From Streptomyces sp. B1I3 (GTDB taxonomy: Bacteria > Actinomycetota > Actinomycetes > Streptomycetales > Streptomycetaceae), in contig NZ_JAUSYD010000001.1 of the NCBI RefSeq assembly GCF_030816615.1, positions 3,676,001-3,740,000 on the forward strand: DNA of 64,000 nucleotides, read 5' to 3'. Both the position numbers and the translations under genes were made by a program. Of this stretch, positions 8,296 through 16,050 are shown one piece after another (position 1 is the stretch's first letter; each line of letters opens with the position of its first letter). Below the pieces are notes generated by a model. The model was not told the origin of the DNA. It did not search any database and worked only from the letters and a program-made list of their open reading frames with translations.

Positions 8296-8459
8296 GGGGT
8301 GTCCCGTAATCCCTGGTGGACCAGCGCGCGGCGTCAGATGCGGTGCATCGCAAGGCGGAGGGACGTCCGCATACTGGATGTATTCGGGCGTTCCGACAAC
8401 GCGGTGAGGTGCCGTAGCTGTCGTCGTGCGCCCGCCGGGGATTGCGGGACAACCCTTAG
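8292..8459. mobile_element. 168-bp MITE-like element with 22-bp terminal inverted repeats
   Basis: The ends at 8292-8313 and 8438-8459 are inverted repeats matching at 20 of 22 positions, beginning CTAAGGG on the left and ending CCCTTAG on the right. Both ends contain the dinucleotide TA, the target used by IS630/Tc1-mariner transposases. The interior has no credible gene. It sits directly after dtd and supplies the dtd stop codon. I have a general memory of such units being dispersed in Streptomyces genomes, but no second copy was noticed in this window. Confidence 0.7.
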
Positions 8460-8497
8460 GGCCCGGGCGGCCCGGTGGACGCCCAGGCGTAGAGGGG

Positions 8498-9463
8498 CTA
8501 CGGCTCGACGACCGTCTCCTGGGCCGCGGCGGTGTCCCCTGCCATCAGCTCCGCGTCCACGGCCACGTTGCGCTTCACCAGAGCCAGGGCGATCGGGCCC
8601 AGCTCGTGGTGGCGGGCCGAGGTGGTGACGAATCCGAGCTGGCGGCCCTCCTCACCGTCCGCGGCGAGCCGGATCGGCGTGCCGTGGCCGGGCAGGTGCA
8701 CCTCGCTGCCGTCCAGGTGCAGGAAGACCAGCCGGCGCGGCGGCTTCCCCAGGTTGTGGACACGGGCAACCGTCTCCTGCCCCCGGTAGCAGCCCTTCTG
8801 GAGGTGGACGGCGGTGCCGATCCAGCCCAGCTCGTGCGGGATGGTCCGGTGGTCGGTCTCGAAGCCGAGGCGCGGGCGGTGCGACTCGACCCGCAGCGCC
8901 TCGTACGCCAGGATGCCGGCCACCGGGCCGTGCGCGGCGGCGTACTCCGCCAGGCCGGCACGGTCCAGGAAGAGGTCCCGGCCGTGCGCCGTCTCACGTA
9001 CGGCGATTCCGTCCGGGACGTCGGCGATCGAACCGGCCGGGAGGTGGACGACGGCGAAGTCCTCGGTGCGGTCGGCGACTTCCACCCGGTAGAAGAACTT
9101 CATCGACTCCAGGTACGCGATCAGCTCGCCCTGGGTCTCCGGCTCGACGTGCATCCACACGGTCGTTCCGTCGTCCACGAGGTAGAGGGCGTGCTCGATG
9201 TGACCGTTGGCGGAGAGGATCAGCGCCTCGGTCGCCCGGTTCGGGGCGAGGTCGCTGACGTGCTGGGTGAGCAGCAGGTGCAGCCAGGTCAGGCGGTCGT
9301 CGCCGGTGACCGTGACGACACCGCGGTGCGAGAGGTCGACCAGGCCGTTGCCGTCGGCCAGTGCGCGTTGCTCGCGGAACAGGTCGCCGTAGTGCGCGGC
9401 GACGCCTTCGTCGCGCCCTTCGGCGGGGACGGCGCCGGGCAGGGACAGCAAGGGGCTCTTCAT
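8498..9463 (-). CDS. ygfZ: YgfZ/GcvT-like folate-binding protein, Fe-S cluster maintenance
   Basis: The 321-residue product has the YgfZ signature KGCYRGQE at about residue 220, whose cysteine is essential in E. coli YgfZ, and the overall aminomethyltransferase (GcvT) fold signature in the N-terminal half. The family uses tetrahydrofolate to support assembly or repair of iron-sulfur proteins. It is followed downstream by the repeat element and preceded by nur on the same strand with a 43-bp gap. The ATG at 9463 is chosen over an upstream in-frame start because the intervening 19 codons are arginine-rich and unlike the family. Confidence 0.88.
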   Translation of the reverse strand: MKSPLLSLPGAVPAEGRDEGVAAHYGDLFREQRALADGNGLVDLSHRGVVTVTGDDRLTWLHLLLTQHVSDLAPNRATEALILSANGHIEHALYLVDDGTTVWMHVEPETQGELIAYLESMKFFYRVEVADRTEDFAVVHLPAGSIADVPDGIAVRETAHGRDLFLDRAGLAEYAAAHGPVAGILAYEALRVESHRPRLGFETDHRTIPHELGWIGTAVHLQKGCYRGQETVARVHNLGKPPRRLVFLHLDGSEVHLPGHGTPIRLAADGEEGRQLGFVTTSARHHELGPIALALVKRNVAVDAELMAGDTAAAQETVVEP

Positions 9464-9506
9464 GCGACCAAGCGTACGACTCGCTCCACGGCGGGTCCGA
9501 TCGGCT

Positions 9507-9968
9507 CTACCGCCCGTCACCGGGCGACCCGGCGGCCTCCGGCCCGGCAGCCTTCGCCGTGCAGTCGGCGCAGCGCCCGAAGATCGCGAAGTGCTTCATG
9601 TCGGTCTCGAAGCCGAACGTGTCGCGGAGCTTCGCGGTGAAGTCGGCGACCACGTCGACATCCGCCTCGATGACGTCCGTGCAGTCACGGCAGACCAGGT
9701 GGATGTGGTGGTGGCGGTCTGCCAGGTGGTACGTCGGCGCGCCGTGCCCCAGGTGGGCATGGCTGACGAGCCCGAGCTCCTCCAAGAGCTCCAGGGTCCG
9801 GTAGACGGTGGAGATGTTGACTCCGGACGCGGTCCTGCGCACCTCGCAGAGGATGTCGTCGGGGGTCGCGTGCTCCAGTGTGTCGACGGCCTCCAGGACG
9901 AGCTGGCGCTGAGGCGTCAGCCGGTAGCCACGCTGCCGAAGATCGGTCTTCCAGTCGGTGCTCACCAC
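9507..9968 (-). CDS. nur: Nur, nickel-responsive Fur-family regulator
   Basis: The 153-residue protein is Fur-type: winged helix at about residues 10-85 (RGYRLTPQRQLVLEAV, then SGVNISTVYRTLELLEELGLV), an HHHIHLVC metal-binding stretch, and two CxxC pairs (CRDC and CADC). Its sequence and its adjacency to ygfZ match Streptomyces Nur, which represses nickel uptake and the Fe superoxide dismutase gene when nickel is sufficient. A TACACT hexamer (9975-9980, complement) lies 6 nt before the first of two consecutive GTG codons, so I start at 9968 and infer a leaderless transcript. Confidence 0.88.
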   Translation of the reverse strand: MVSTDWKTDLRQRGYRLTPQRQLVLEAVDTLEHATPDDILCEVRRTASGVNISTVYRTLELLEELGLVSHAHLGHGAPTYHLADRHHHIHLVCRDCTDVIEADVDVVADFTAKLRDTFGFETDMKHFAIFGRCADCTAKAAGPEAAGSPGDGR

Positions 9969-10021
9969 AGGCCCAGTGTAGGGCGGGGCGCGCCCCGGCC
10001 GGGGCGCCACCGCAGGAGCCC

Positions 10022-10594
10022 CTACTTGAAGAACGCGATCCCGTCGTCAGGCATGTCACCGAGGCTCTTCGCCATCGCGGCGACCTCTTCCGGGGTGACG
10101 ACCTTCTTCAGGTGTGCCGACATGTACGGCCGCAGCTCGACGTCGGGCGTGGCCTTCTCGCCGACCCACATCAGATCGCTGTTCACGTAGCCGTAGAGCC
10201 GCTTGCCGCCGCTGTACGGGCCGGAGGCCGCGGTGCGCGCCACCGCGTCGGTGACCACGTCGATCTGCGGCTTCTGCTTCGCCAGCTCGCCGTACCAGAC
10301 CTCGACGACGCCCTGGTCGCGGACCATGACGATCTCGACCTTGCGGTCCTTGTCGATGCGCCAGTACCCGGACTCGGACTCCAGCGGCTTGACCTGGTTG
10401 CCGTCGGCGTCCAGCACCCAGGAGTGCGAGACGTACTCGAGGAAGTCCCGGCCGTCGTGGCTGAAGGTGACCTCCTGGCCGAAGTTGCACTTCTCGGCGC
10501 CGGGGAAGTCGGAGACGCCCGCGCCCGCCCAGTTGCCCAGGAGGAAGGCCAGCGGCACGAGGTCCGGGTGGAGGTCGGACGGAATCTCGATCAT
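10022..10594 (-). CDS. nitrobindin-like (FABP-fold) heme-binding protein
   Basis: The 190-residue protein matches the short beta-barrel family formerly called FABP-like or DUF1794. It contains the diagnostic GNWAGAG (GxWxGxG) at residues 20-26 and FLEYVSHSW in the first third. In this family a histidine near the C-terminus (here within YMSAHLKK) coordinates ferric heme, and nitrobindins isomerise peroxynitrite. It is next to nur in the same orientation. Its physiological role in Streptomyces is not established. Confidence 0.85.
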   Translation of the reverse strand: MIEIPSDLHPDLVPLAFLLGNWAGAGVSDFPGAEKCNFGQEVTFSHDGRDFLEYVSHSWVLDADGNQVKPLESESGYWRIDKDRKVEIVMVRDQGVVEVWYGELAKQKPQIDVVTDAVARTAASGPYSGGKRLYGYVNSDLMWVGEKATPDVELRPYMSAHLKKVVTPEEVAAMAKSLGDMPDDGIAFFK

Positions 10595-10644
10595 GAGCGG
10601 CTCAGACGATCTGTGAGGGGTCTACAGGAGGTGTTCGGCGAGGG

Positions 10645-10746
10645 TCAGCGCTGGCCCTGGTACAGCTTCTTCACGGTCACGGCGGCGAAGGCGAGCACGC
10701 CGACGCAGACCAGGACCAGCAGGGCGGAGAAGAAAGCCTCAAGCAC
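10645..10746 (-). CDS. 33-residue single-pass membrane peptide
   Basis: A GTG start at 10746 is preceded by a strong RBS (gaggag). The peptide is MLEAFFSALLVLVCVGVLA followed by FAAVTVKKLYQGQR: one transmembrane helix with a short basic C-terminal tail. Its length and the good RBS argue for a real gene. It lies 50 bp upstream of the nitrobindin gene on the same strand and is probably cotranscribed. Function unknown. Confidence 0.7.
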   Translation of the reverse strand: MLEAFFSALLVLVCVGVLAFAAVTVKKLYQGQR

Positions 10747-10996
10747 GGGAGCTCCTCGATACGAACGACGTGACGGCAGTACGCGGCCGGGCCCCCAGCC
10801 TAATGGGTGGGGGCCCGGCGCGACGGTCCGGGGTTTCCCCGGGCGCGGTCCGTTCGGCCCAGCAGCTGGTTGCGCAGGACGACGGTCCGGTGGAACGGGA
10901 CGACCGCCGAGCCGGCCGTGCCCTTGCGCGAGTTCGCGCACACAACCGGCTCACGGGCACCGGGGAGGTCGTCCGGCGGCGATTACAGTTCGGCAC

Positions 10997-11359
10997 ATGT
11001 CCAAGAAGCTAGTGATCAAGGTGACCGCCGGCGCCGATTCCGCCGAGCGCTGCTCGCAGGCCTTCACCGTGGCGGCCGTGGCCGTCGCCAGTGGGGTCGA
11101 GGTCTCGCTCTGGCTGACCGGCGAATCGGCCTGGTTCGCGCTGCCCGGACGGGCCGCCGAATTCGAACTGCCGCACGCCGCGCCGCTGCCCGATCTGATC
11201 GAGTCCATCCAGGCGGGCGGCCGGATCACGCTCTGCACCCAGTGCGCGGCACGGCGCGACATCACGGAGAAGGACGTCCTGAAGGGCGTACGGATCGCGG
11301 GCGCCCAGGTGTTCGTGCAGGAGAGCATGGCCGACGACACCCAGGCCCTCGTCTACTGA
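10997..11359 (+). CDS. DsrE-family protein
   Basis: The 120-residue product starts MSKKLVIKVTAGADSAERCSQAF and has the DsrE/TusD-like alpha/beta fold, with a C-T-Q-C pair (CTQCAARR, about residue 78) in the position where sulfur carriers keep their active cysteine. Family members relay sulfur or bind small ligands. A sulfur-relay role is compatible with the sulfurtransferase operon 1.5 kb away, but that is inference. A TACAGT hexamer 7 nt before the ATG suggests leaderless transcription. Confidence 0.8.
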   Translation: MSKKLVIKVTAGADSAERCSQAFTVAAVAVASGVEVSLWLTGESAWFALPGRAAEFELPHAAPLPDLIESIQAGGRITLCTQCAARRDITEKDVLKGVRIAGAQVFVQESMADDTQALVY

Positions 11360-11406
11360 TACCGGCCTGCACCCGACCTGCCCGGGACGCTTCGCGCCCC
11401 TCAGGC

Positions 11407-11778
11407 TCAGGGGCGGCGCTTCCTGCCGTCGAGCTCGTCCCACCACGCGTCCGACTCCGGGTCGCCGGTGGGCGACGCCCTGCCCGGACGGGGCGGAGGA
11501 CCGGGACGGGGCGGAGGGCTCAGACGAGGCGGGACGTGCGGGGGCGGCGGGGTGGCCGGGCCCGGCGGAGGGTCCGGAGGGGCCTCGTCCCACCAGCGGT
11601 CCTCCGGCCCCCGCCGATTGGCCACCACCGCCGCGACGGGCGGAATGATCATGGCGACCACACACATCGCCACGGCGGCGGGGATCGACCAGAGGCGCAC
11701 GAACGCCCAGGCGGAGACGAAGAGGGCGAGGCATCCGCCCATCATGAGGAAGTAGGCACGTCGGCGCCGGGCGTACAT
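11407..11778 (-). CDS. DUF3099 membrane protein
   Basis: The 123-residue protein has two adjacent transmembrane helices in the first 50 residues (RRAYFLMMGGCLALFVSAW and IPAAVAMCVVAMIIPPVAAVV). A proline-rich cytoplasmic tail follows, with two WWDE motifs near residues 63 and 112. This is the DUF3099 pattern of actinobacteria. No biochemical role is known. It is convergent with the DsrE gene. Confidence 0.8.
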   Translation of the reverse strand: MYARRRRAYFLMMGGCLALFVSAWAFVRLWSIPAAVAMCVVAMIIPPVAAVVANRRGPEDRWWDEAPPDPPPGPATPPPPHVPPRLSPPPRPGPPPRPGRASPTGDPESDAWWDELDGRKRRP

Positions 11779-11812
11779 GCTTCCAGGGTAGAACCGAACG
11801 CGGACGGCGCGA

Positions 11813-11862
11813 AGGGCCGCACCCCTGATCAGGTGGCGTCCAACCCCCTGGGGTGCGGCCCT
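11813..11862 (-). terminator. terminator of the sulfurtransferase-DUF1416 operon
   Basis: Perfect 13-bp arms AGGGCCGCACCCC and GGGGTGCGGCCCT with a 24-nt loop lie 21 bp after the DUF1416 stop, on the downstream side of that minus-strand operon. Confidence 0.7.
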
Positions 11863-11882
11863 CCGGCCGTATGCGTGCCCGA

Positions 11883-12170
11883 CTACACGGCGATGGCCAC
11901 CTCGGCGAGGCCGCCCGTCTGCGCCACGACCGTACGGTCGGCGGTGCCACCGGGGACGAGGGCGCGGAGCGTCCAGGTGCCCTCGGCCGCGTAGAAGCGG
12001 AACTGTCCGGTCGCCGAGGTCGGGACCTCGGCGGTGAACTCGCCGGTCGAGTCCAGCAGACGGACGTAGCCGGTGACGGGCTCGCCGTCACGGGTCACGC
12101 TGCCCTGGATCGTCGTCTCGCCGGGCTTGATCGTCGAAGCGTCCGGGCCGCCGGCCTGTGCTCCACACAT
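11883..12170 (-). CDS. DUF1416 protein of the sulfurtransferase operon
   Basis: This is a 95-residue protein beginning MCGAQAGGPDAS, predicted as an all-beta, transthyretin/carboxypeptidase-regulatory-like domain (TIQGSVTRDGEPVTGYVRLLDSTGEF pattern, split here by description). It is consistently found immediately after the rhodanese gene in actinobacteria and is here 61 bp downstream of it. The cysteine at residue 2 is conserved in relatives as I remember them. The molecular role is unknown; thiosulfate or sulfide handling is inferred from context only. Confidence 0.82.
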   Translation of the reverse strand: MCGAQAGGPDASTIKPGETTIQGSVTRDGEPVTGYVRLLDSTGEFTAEVPTSATGQFRFYAAEGTWTLRALVPGGTADRTVVAQTGGLAEVAIAV

Positions 12171-12231
12171 GGTGTTCTGTCCTTCTGGTCGGTGTCCTGC
12201 GGTACGGGTACTGCGGTGCGGTTCCTGCGGA

Positions 12232-13071
12232 CTACTTGTTGGCGCCGAGCTCGATCGGCACGCCCACCAGGGAGCCGTACTCGGTCCACGAACCGTCGTA
12301 GTTCTTGACGTTCTCCTGGCCGAGCAGCTCGTGCAGGACGAACCACGTGAGCGCGGAGCGCTCACCGATGCGGCAGTACGCGATGGTGTCCTTGGACAGG
12401 TCGACCTGCTCGGCCTCGTAGAGGGCCTTCAGCTCGTCGTCCGACTTGAAGGTGCCGTCGTCGTTGGCGTTCTTCGACCACGGGATGTTGCGGGCGCTCG
12501 GCACGTGGCCGGGGCGCTGCGACTGCTCCTGCGGGAGGTGGGCCGGCGCGAGGAGCTTGCCGCTGAACTCGTCGGGCGAACGCACGTCGACGAGGTTCTG
12601 GCTGCCGATGGCCTTGACGACGTCGTCGCGGTAGGCGCGGATCGACTCGTCCTGGGGCTTGGCCTTGTACTGGGTGGCCGGACGCGTCGGGACGGTATCG
12701 GTCAGGTCCCGGGAGTCGAGCTCCCACTTCTTGCGACCGCCGTCGAGGAGCTTGACGTTCTCGTGGCCGTACAGCTTGAAGTACCAGTACGCGTACGAGG
12801 CGAACCAGTTGTTGTTGCCGCCGTAGAGGACGACGAGGGTGTCGTTGCCGATGCCCTTCTCGCTGAGCAGCTTCTCGAAACCGGCCTGGTCGACGAAGTC
12901 ACGGCGGACCGGGTCCTGGAGGTCCTTCGTCCAGTCGATCCGGATCGCGTTCTTGATGTGGTTCTTCTCGTACGCCGAGGTGTCCTCGTCGACCTCGACG
13001 ATGGCGACCTGCGGGTCGTCGATGTGGGCCTCGACCCAGTCGGCGTCGACCAGAACGTCTGCGCGGCTCAT
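12232..13071 (-). CDS. thiosulfate sulfurtransferase, two-domain rhodanese (SseA/CysA type)
   Basis: The 279-residue enzyme has two rhodanese domains. The first, about residues 5-125, is inactive. The second, about residues 155-275, carries the active-site loop CRIGERS with the catalytic cysteine, plus LVDVRSPDEFSG and the GHVPSARNIPW strand typical of the CysA/SseA group. It transfers sulfane sulfur from thiosulfate to cyanide or thiol acceptors. The ATG at 13071 has a strong RBS (ggaggag). It is preceded by a small cysteine-containing leader peptide gene and followed by DUF1416, so sulfur supply probably sets its expression. Confidence 0.9.
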   Translation of the reverse strand: MSRADVLVDADWVEAHIDDPQVAIVEVDEDTSAYEKNHIKNAIRIDWTKDLQDPVRRDFVDQAGFEKLLSEKGIGNDTLVVLYGGNNNWFASYAYWYFKLYGHENVKLLDGGRKKWELDSRDLTDTVPTRPATQYKAKPQDESIRAYRDDVVKAIGSQNLVDVRSPDEFSGKLLAPAHLPQEQSQRPGHVPSARNIPWSKNANDDGTFKSDDELKALYEAEQVDLSKDTIAYCRIGERSALTWFVLHELLGQENVKNYDGSWTEYGSLVGVPIELGANK

Positions 13072-13223
13072 GTGTTTCTCCTCCGGGGCAGTCTGCGGCG
13101 GGGTGGTGCGGTGTGCGAGTGCGAGGTGTACGCGCAGGTGCGTCGAGCGGGACGCGTACGGAAGGCACGGGGGTCGGCCCTGACAGCGTCGAAGAGCCGG
13201 GGGAAAACGGGAAAGGGTCCCGC

Positions 13224-13304
13224 TCAGAAGGTGCGACAGAGCATGGCGGCGACGCGGCACAGGTCTACTGCCCGCCGCTTCGTGAGGTCCGCCTGTCGCT
13301 TCAT
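13224..13304 (-). CDS. 26-residue cysteine-containing leader peptide upstream of the sulfurtransferase
   Basis: The peptide MKRQADLTKRRAVDLCRVAA continues MLCRTF and stops at 13224. It belongs to the small 'putative leader peptide' group with the RRAVDLCRVAAMLCR core that precedes sulfur-metabolism genes in many Streptomyces genomes. The two cysteine codons make it a likely sensor of charged tRNA-Cys, controlling the downstream rhodanese gene by attenuation or ribosome stalling. It lies 152 bp before that gene on the same strand. The start codon is 7 nt from a TACGAT -10 hexamer, so the peptide appears to be translated from a leaderless 5' end. Confidence 0.8.
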   Translation of the reverse strand: MKRQADLTKRRAVDLCRVAAMLCRTF

Positions 13305-13311
13305 GCGTCCG

Positions 13312-13341
13312 ATCGTAGGGAGGTACGGGCGGAGATGTCAC
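13312..13341 (-). promoter_or_regulatory. promoter of the leader peptide-sulfurtransferase operon
   Basis: On the minus strand GTGACA (13336-13341) and TACGAT (13312-13317) are separated by 18 nt, a good vegetative promoter. Transcription should begin at or within a few bases of the leader-peptide ATG at 13304. Confidence 0.65.
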
Positions 13342-13352
13342 CGCCGTGTCGT

Positions 13353-13367
13353 ATCGTGAGACACGAT
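13353..13367. promoter_or_regulatory. palindrome ATCGTG-AGA-CACGAT upstream of the sulfur operon promoter
   Basis: Perfect 6-bp arms with a 3-nt centre lie 12 bp upstream of the -35 element. The position suits an activator or repressor site, but I cannot name the regulator. Confidence 0.4.
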
Positions 13368-13551
13368 CGTCCGCGATGCGAGACGAGCGGCCTCGGAAGT
13401 CGCCTGCGGACCGGGCCCGCGACCTGCGGGCCGGACCGTCATCTGCGGGTCGGACGAGGGCGTCTCATTATCTGGATCCGCCGCCCGGTCCTTCCCCGCG
13501 GCCTCCCACCCCGCCCCCACGGGGCGTCCACGCGTGCGCCGGCTGCGCCGT

Positions 13552-13711
13552 CACCCGGCGGGTTCGACGCCCGATCCCGTCATCACCCGGCGCGTTCGAC
13601 GCCCGATCCCGTCATCACCCGGCGCGTTCGACGCCCGGCCCCGTCATCACCCGGCGCGTTCGACGCCCGATCCCGTCATCACCCGGCGAGTTCGACGTCC
13701 GATCCCGTCAT
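13552..13711. repeat. five tandem copies of a 32-bp unit overlapping the 3' end of the DUF2993 gene
   Basis: Copies start at 13552, 13584, 13616, 13648 and 13680 with a constant 32-bp period and only a few substitutions (for example a to c changes at the junctions). The copy at 13680 is the genuine end of the DUF2993 gene, including its last ten codons. The other four lie beyond the stop codon at 13679-13681, each repeating the coding end followed by GTGATG. The flanks show no transposon features. Confidence 0.9.
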
Positions 13712-14374
13712 CGAGATCTCGAGACCGCCCGGTGTCACGTCTATCTTCTCCAGCTCCAGGCCGTCGGGCAGCCCGCCGATCTCCCGCTCGAAGTCGGTCT
13801 TCTGCCGGACGAGGCCCTCCAGGCCCGGGATGCCCTCGCCGGGGACCTCGTCCGCGTGCACCTTGACGGTGGCGCCGTCGACCAGCGTGACGGTGGAGAG
13901 CACGCTGCGCGAGACCGGGCGGTCCAGCAGCGGGATCTGGACCGTGCCGGTGACCTTGACCTTCCCGTTGCCGCCGTAGGCCACGGTGACCCCGTCGTCG
14001 GCGGCCGCGGTGAGGTCCGCGTACGAGACGACGGCCGTCCCGGTGGCCCGGGAGGCCGTCGCGCTGGTGTAGCCCGCCCCCAGCGTCACCTCACGCAGCT
14101 GGGCGCGGATCTCGCTGATCCGTATCGACCGGCCTGCGGCGCTGGCCCGGATGTCCGTGACCTTGACGTCGACCCGGTCCAGCTCACGGCCGGCGACCTG
14201 GGTCAGAAAGGGAAAGCCCTTGATCGAGACGTCCGTGGAACCGGCCTCGGCGCCGCTGAAACCGACTCTGCCCTCCGCCTCCGACTCCGCGAAGTACACG
14301 GCGGCACGATCGACGGCGACGAAGACGCCGCCCAGCACCACAGCGACGATCAGCAGTATTCGCAGTGCGCGCAT
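13679..14374 (-). CDS. DUF2993 (LmeA-like) envelope protein
   Basis: The 231-residue protein starts with MRALRILLIVAVVLGGVFVAV, an N-terminal signal anchor, then a beta-rich DUF2993 domain (EAEGRVGFSG..., SIKGFPFLTQV). The mycobacterial member LmeA binds phosphatidylinositol and supports lipomannan elongation, so an envelope phospholipid-binding role is plausible. The last ten codons form one unit of a 32-bp tandem array. The gene lies downstream of the Q-rich membrane protein but a strong hairpin separates the two. Confidence 0.82.
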   Translation of the reverse strand: MRALRILLIVAVVLGGVFVAVDRAAVYFAESEAEGRVGFSGAEAGSTDVSIKGFPFLTQVAGRELDRVDVKVTDIRASAAGRSIRISEIRAQLREVTLGAGYTSATASRATGTAVVSYADLTAAADDGVTVAYGGNGKVKVTGTVQIPLLDRPVSRSVLSTVTLVDGATVKVHADEVPGEGIPGLEGLVRQKTDFEREIGGLPDGLELEKIDVTPGGLEISMTGSDVELAG

Positions 14375-14469
14375 ACCCGTTGCTCCCCCACTCCCACGGC
14401 CGGGCCCTTGGTGCCCGTGAGCCTACTGCCGCTGTACGGCGCGCCCGGAGTGATCGACGTGGAACAGGC

Positions 14470-14527
14470 CCGGCCGGTTCCGTTCCCTCCGCACGCGATC
14501 GCGGGGAGGGGACTCGGAACCGGCCGG
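14470..14527 (-). terminator. strong hairpin after the Q-rich membrane protein gene
   Basis: Perfect 13-bp arms CCGGCCGGTTCCG and CGGAACCGGCCGG enclose a second TCCCTCC/GGGGAGGGGA stem. It begins 13 bp after the stop codon at 14541 on the minus strand. Confidence 0.7.
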
Positions 14528-14540
14528 GGAACGCGGGTGG

Positions 14541-16040
14541 TCAGGCGAGGGCGCGGCCGATCAGATAGACCGCGGGAGCCGCGGCGGTGAGTGGCAGCGC
14601 CACACCGGCCGTCATGTGCACGAAGCGGGACGGGTAGTCGTAGCTCGCCACCCGCAGCCCGATCAGTGCGCAGCCGCCGGCCGCGAAACCGAGGAACGCG
14701 GCCTGCGCGCCGAAGTCCGTGAACCCGCCGGCTAGAGCACCGGCCCCTGCCGAGGCGAGCAGCGCCACCACGACCGAGACGGGGCCCGGCAGCGGCAGGG
14801 CCCGGACGAGCACGGCCACGGCGACCGCGATCCCCCCGACCGTCACCGCGTCCGGCACCGCGGCCAGATGCCCGGCGGCCAGCACGGCGAGCGCGGCCGA
14901 GGCGACGGTGGCCGTCAGGCCGTACATCCGCTCGTCGGCCCCGGCGTGGCTGCGCAGCTGGAGCACGAGGGTCAGCAGGACCCAGACGCCGAGCGTGCCG
15001 AGGATCGCCGCCGGGGCGTTGTCACGGCCCGCCACGAGCAGGACGGCATCGGCGACGAACCCGCCCGCGAACGCGAGCGCGATGCCCTGCCTGGCCGGCC
15101 ACATGCCGTTGAGCCGGAACCAGCCGGCGGCCGTCACGGCCTGGAGCAGGACCAGCGGCACGAGCAGGGCGTACGGTCCGATCGCGGAACCGAGCGCGAG
15201 GAGCAGGCCGAGACCCGCGGTGACGGCGGCCGGCTGCATCCCGGGCGCGATGATCGGCGAACGCCCTTCGGCGCGGGCCCGCTGGGCGTCGGTGATCCGG
15301 CTGTTGCCCAGGGTGGTCGGGGCGCTGTACCCGGAGTCGTCCGCAGCGCCGGCCCGCGCCGCCTGCGCCCCCTGCCCGGCCTGAGCCGCCGGGGCGTCCG
15401 GAGTGCCCGGAGTGCCCGGAGCCTCGGGCGGCAAGGGGTACGTGGCCGGGGCGCCGCCCTGCACGGGATCGGGCTGCGGCGCCGGGCGGTACACGGCCTG
15501 CTGGTCGGGCCGGCCCTGCTGCTGCGGCTCGTCCACCGGCCGGTAGGCGGCCTGCTGCGGCTGGATCGCCGGCTGGTAACGGGTGTCCCAGGTCTGGCCC
15601 TGCCACGTCTGGGTCGCGCCGGGATCGGGGGCTCCCTGGGCGTGGCCCTGCGGGGCGTGCGCGGCGGGCTGCTGCGTCGCCTGCCCCTCCGGCCAGGCGA
15701 CCGGGTCCGGCGTGCCCGCGTACGGCGCGGCATGGGCGTCGTAGGAGGGAGAAGGCCGGTCACCGGCCCCGAAGGGCTGCCCCTGCTGCGGGTACGGCTG
15801 CCCCTGCTGGCCGTAGGGCTGGCTGTGCTGCGGGTACTGCTGGCCCTGCTGCGGGTGGGGCTGGCCGTACTGCTGTCCCTGCTGCGGGTGGGGCTGGCCC
15901 TGCTGACCGTAGGGCTGCCCCTGCTGCGGGTGGGACTGGCCCTGCTGACCGTAGGGCTGCCCCTGCTGCGGGTGGGACTGGCCCTCATGCCCGTACCGCG
16001 GGTCGTACGGGTACGGATACTGCTGATCGCTGTCGCTCAT
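14541..16040 (-). CDS. membrane protein with a long Q/P/Y/G-rich N-terminal domain
   Basis: The 499-residue product has about 270 residues of low complexity, including several tandem GQPYGQQ/GQSHPQQ units at about residues 20-90. A membrane domain of about eight to ten helices follows, from PAAVTAGLGLLLALGSAIGPY to PLTAAAPAVYLIGRALA. The disordered tail should lie in the cytoplasm. No transporter or enzyme motif is visible. It overlaps nothing but follows moaD by 10 bp, suggesting cotranscription with a sulfur-carrier gene. The function is unknown. Confidence 0.75.
   Translation of the reverse strand: MSDSDQQYPYPYDPRYGHEGQSHPQQGQPYGQQGQSHPQQGQPYGQQGQPHPQQGQQYGQPHPQQGQQYPQHSQPYGQQGQPYPQQGQPFGAGDRPSPSYDAHAAPYAGTPDPVAWPEGQATQQPAAHAPQGHAQGAPDPGATQTWQGQTWDTRYQPAIQPQQAAYRPVDEPQQQGRPDQQAVYRPAPQPDPVQGGAPATYPLPPEAPGTPGTPDAPAAQAGQGAQAARAGAADDSGYSAPTTLGNSRITDAQRARAEGRSPIIAPGMQPAAVTAGLGLLLALGSAIGPYALLVPLVLLQAVTAAGWFRLNGMWPARQGIALAFAGGFVADAVLLVAGRDNAPAAILGTLGVWVLLTLVLQLRSHAGADERMYGLTATVASAALAVLAAGHLAAVPDAVTVGGIAVAVAVLVRALPLPGPVSVVVALLASAGAGALAGGFTDFGAQAAFLGFAAGGCALIGLRVASYDYPSRFVHMTAGVALPLTAAAPAVYLIGRALA
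15771..15983. repeat. in-frame tandem repeats encoding GQxxGQQGQ/PQQ units
   Basis: Short 21-42 bp units repeat inside the membrane-protein gene, read on the plus strand as variations of ctgctgcgggtgggg and ctgctgaccgtaggg. They encode the glutamine-rich tail and are a site where copy number could vary between strains. Confidence 0.75.
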
Positions 16041-16050
16041 GGTCTGCGGT

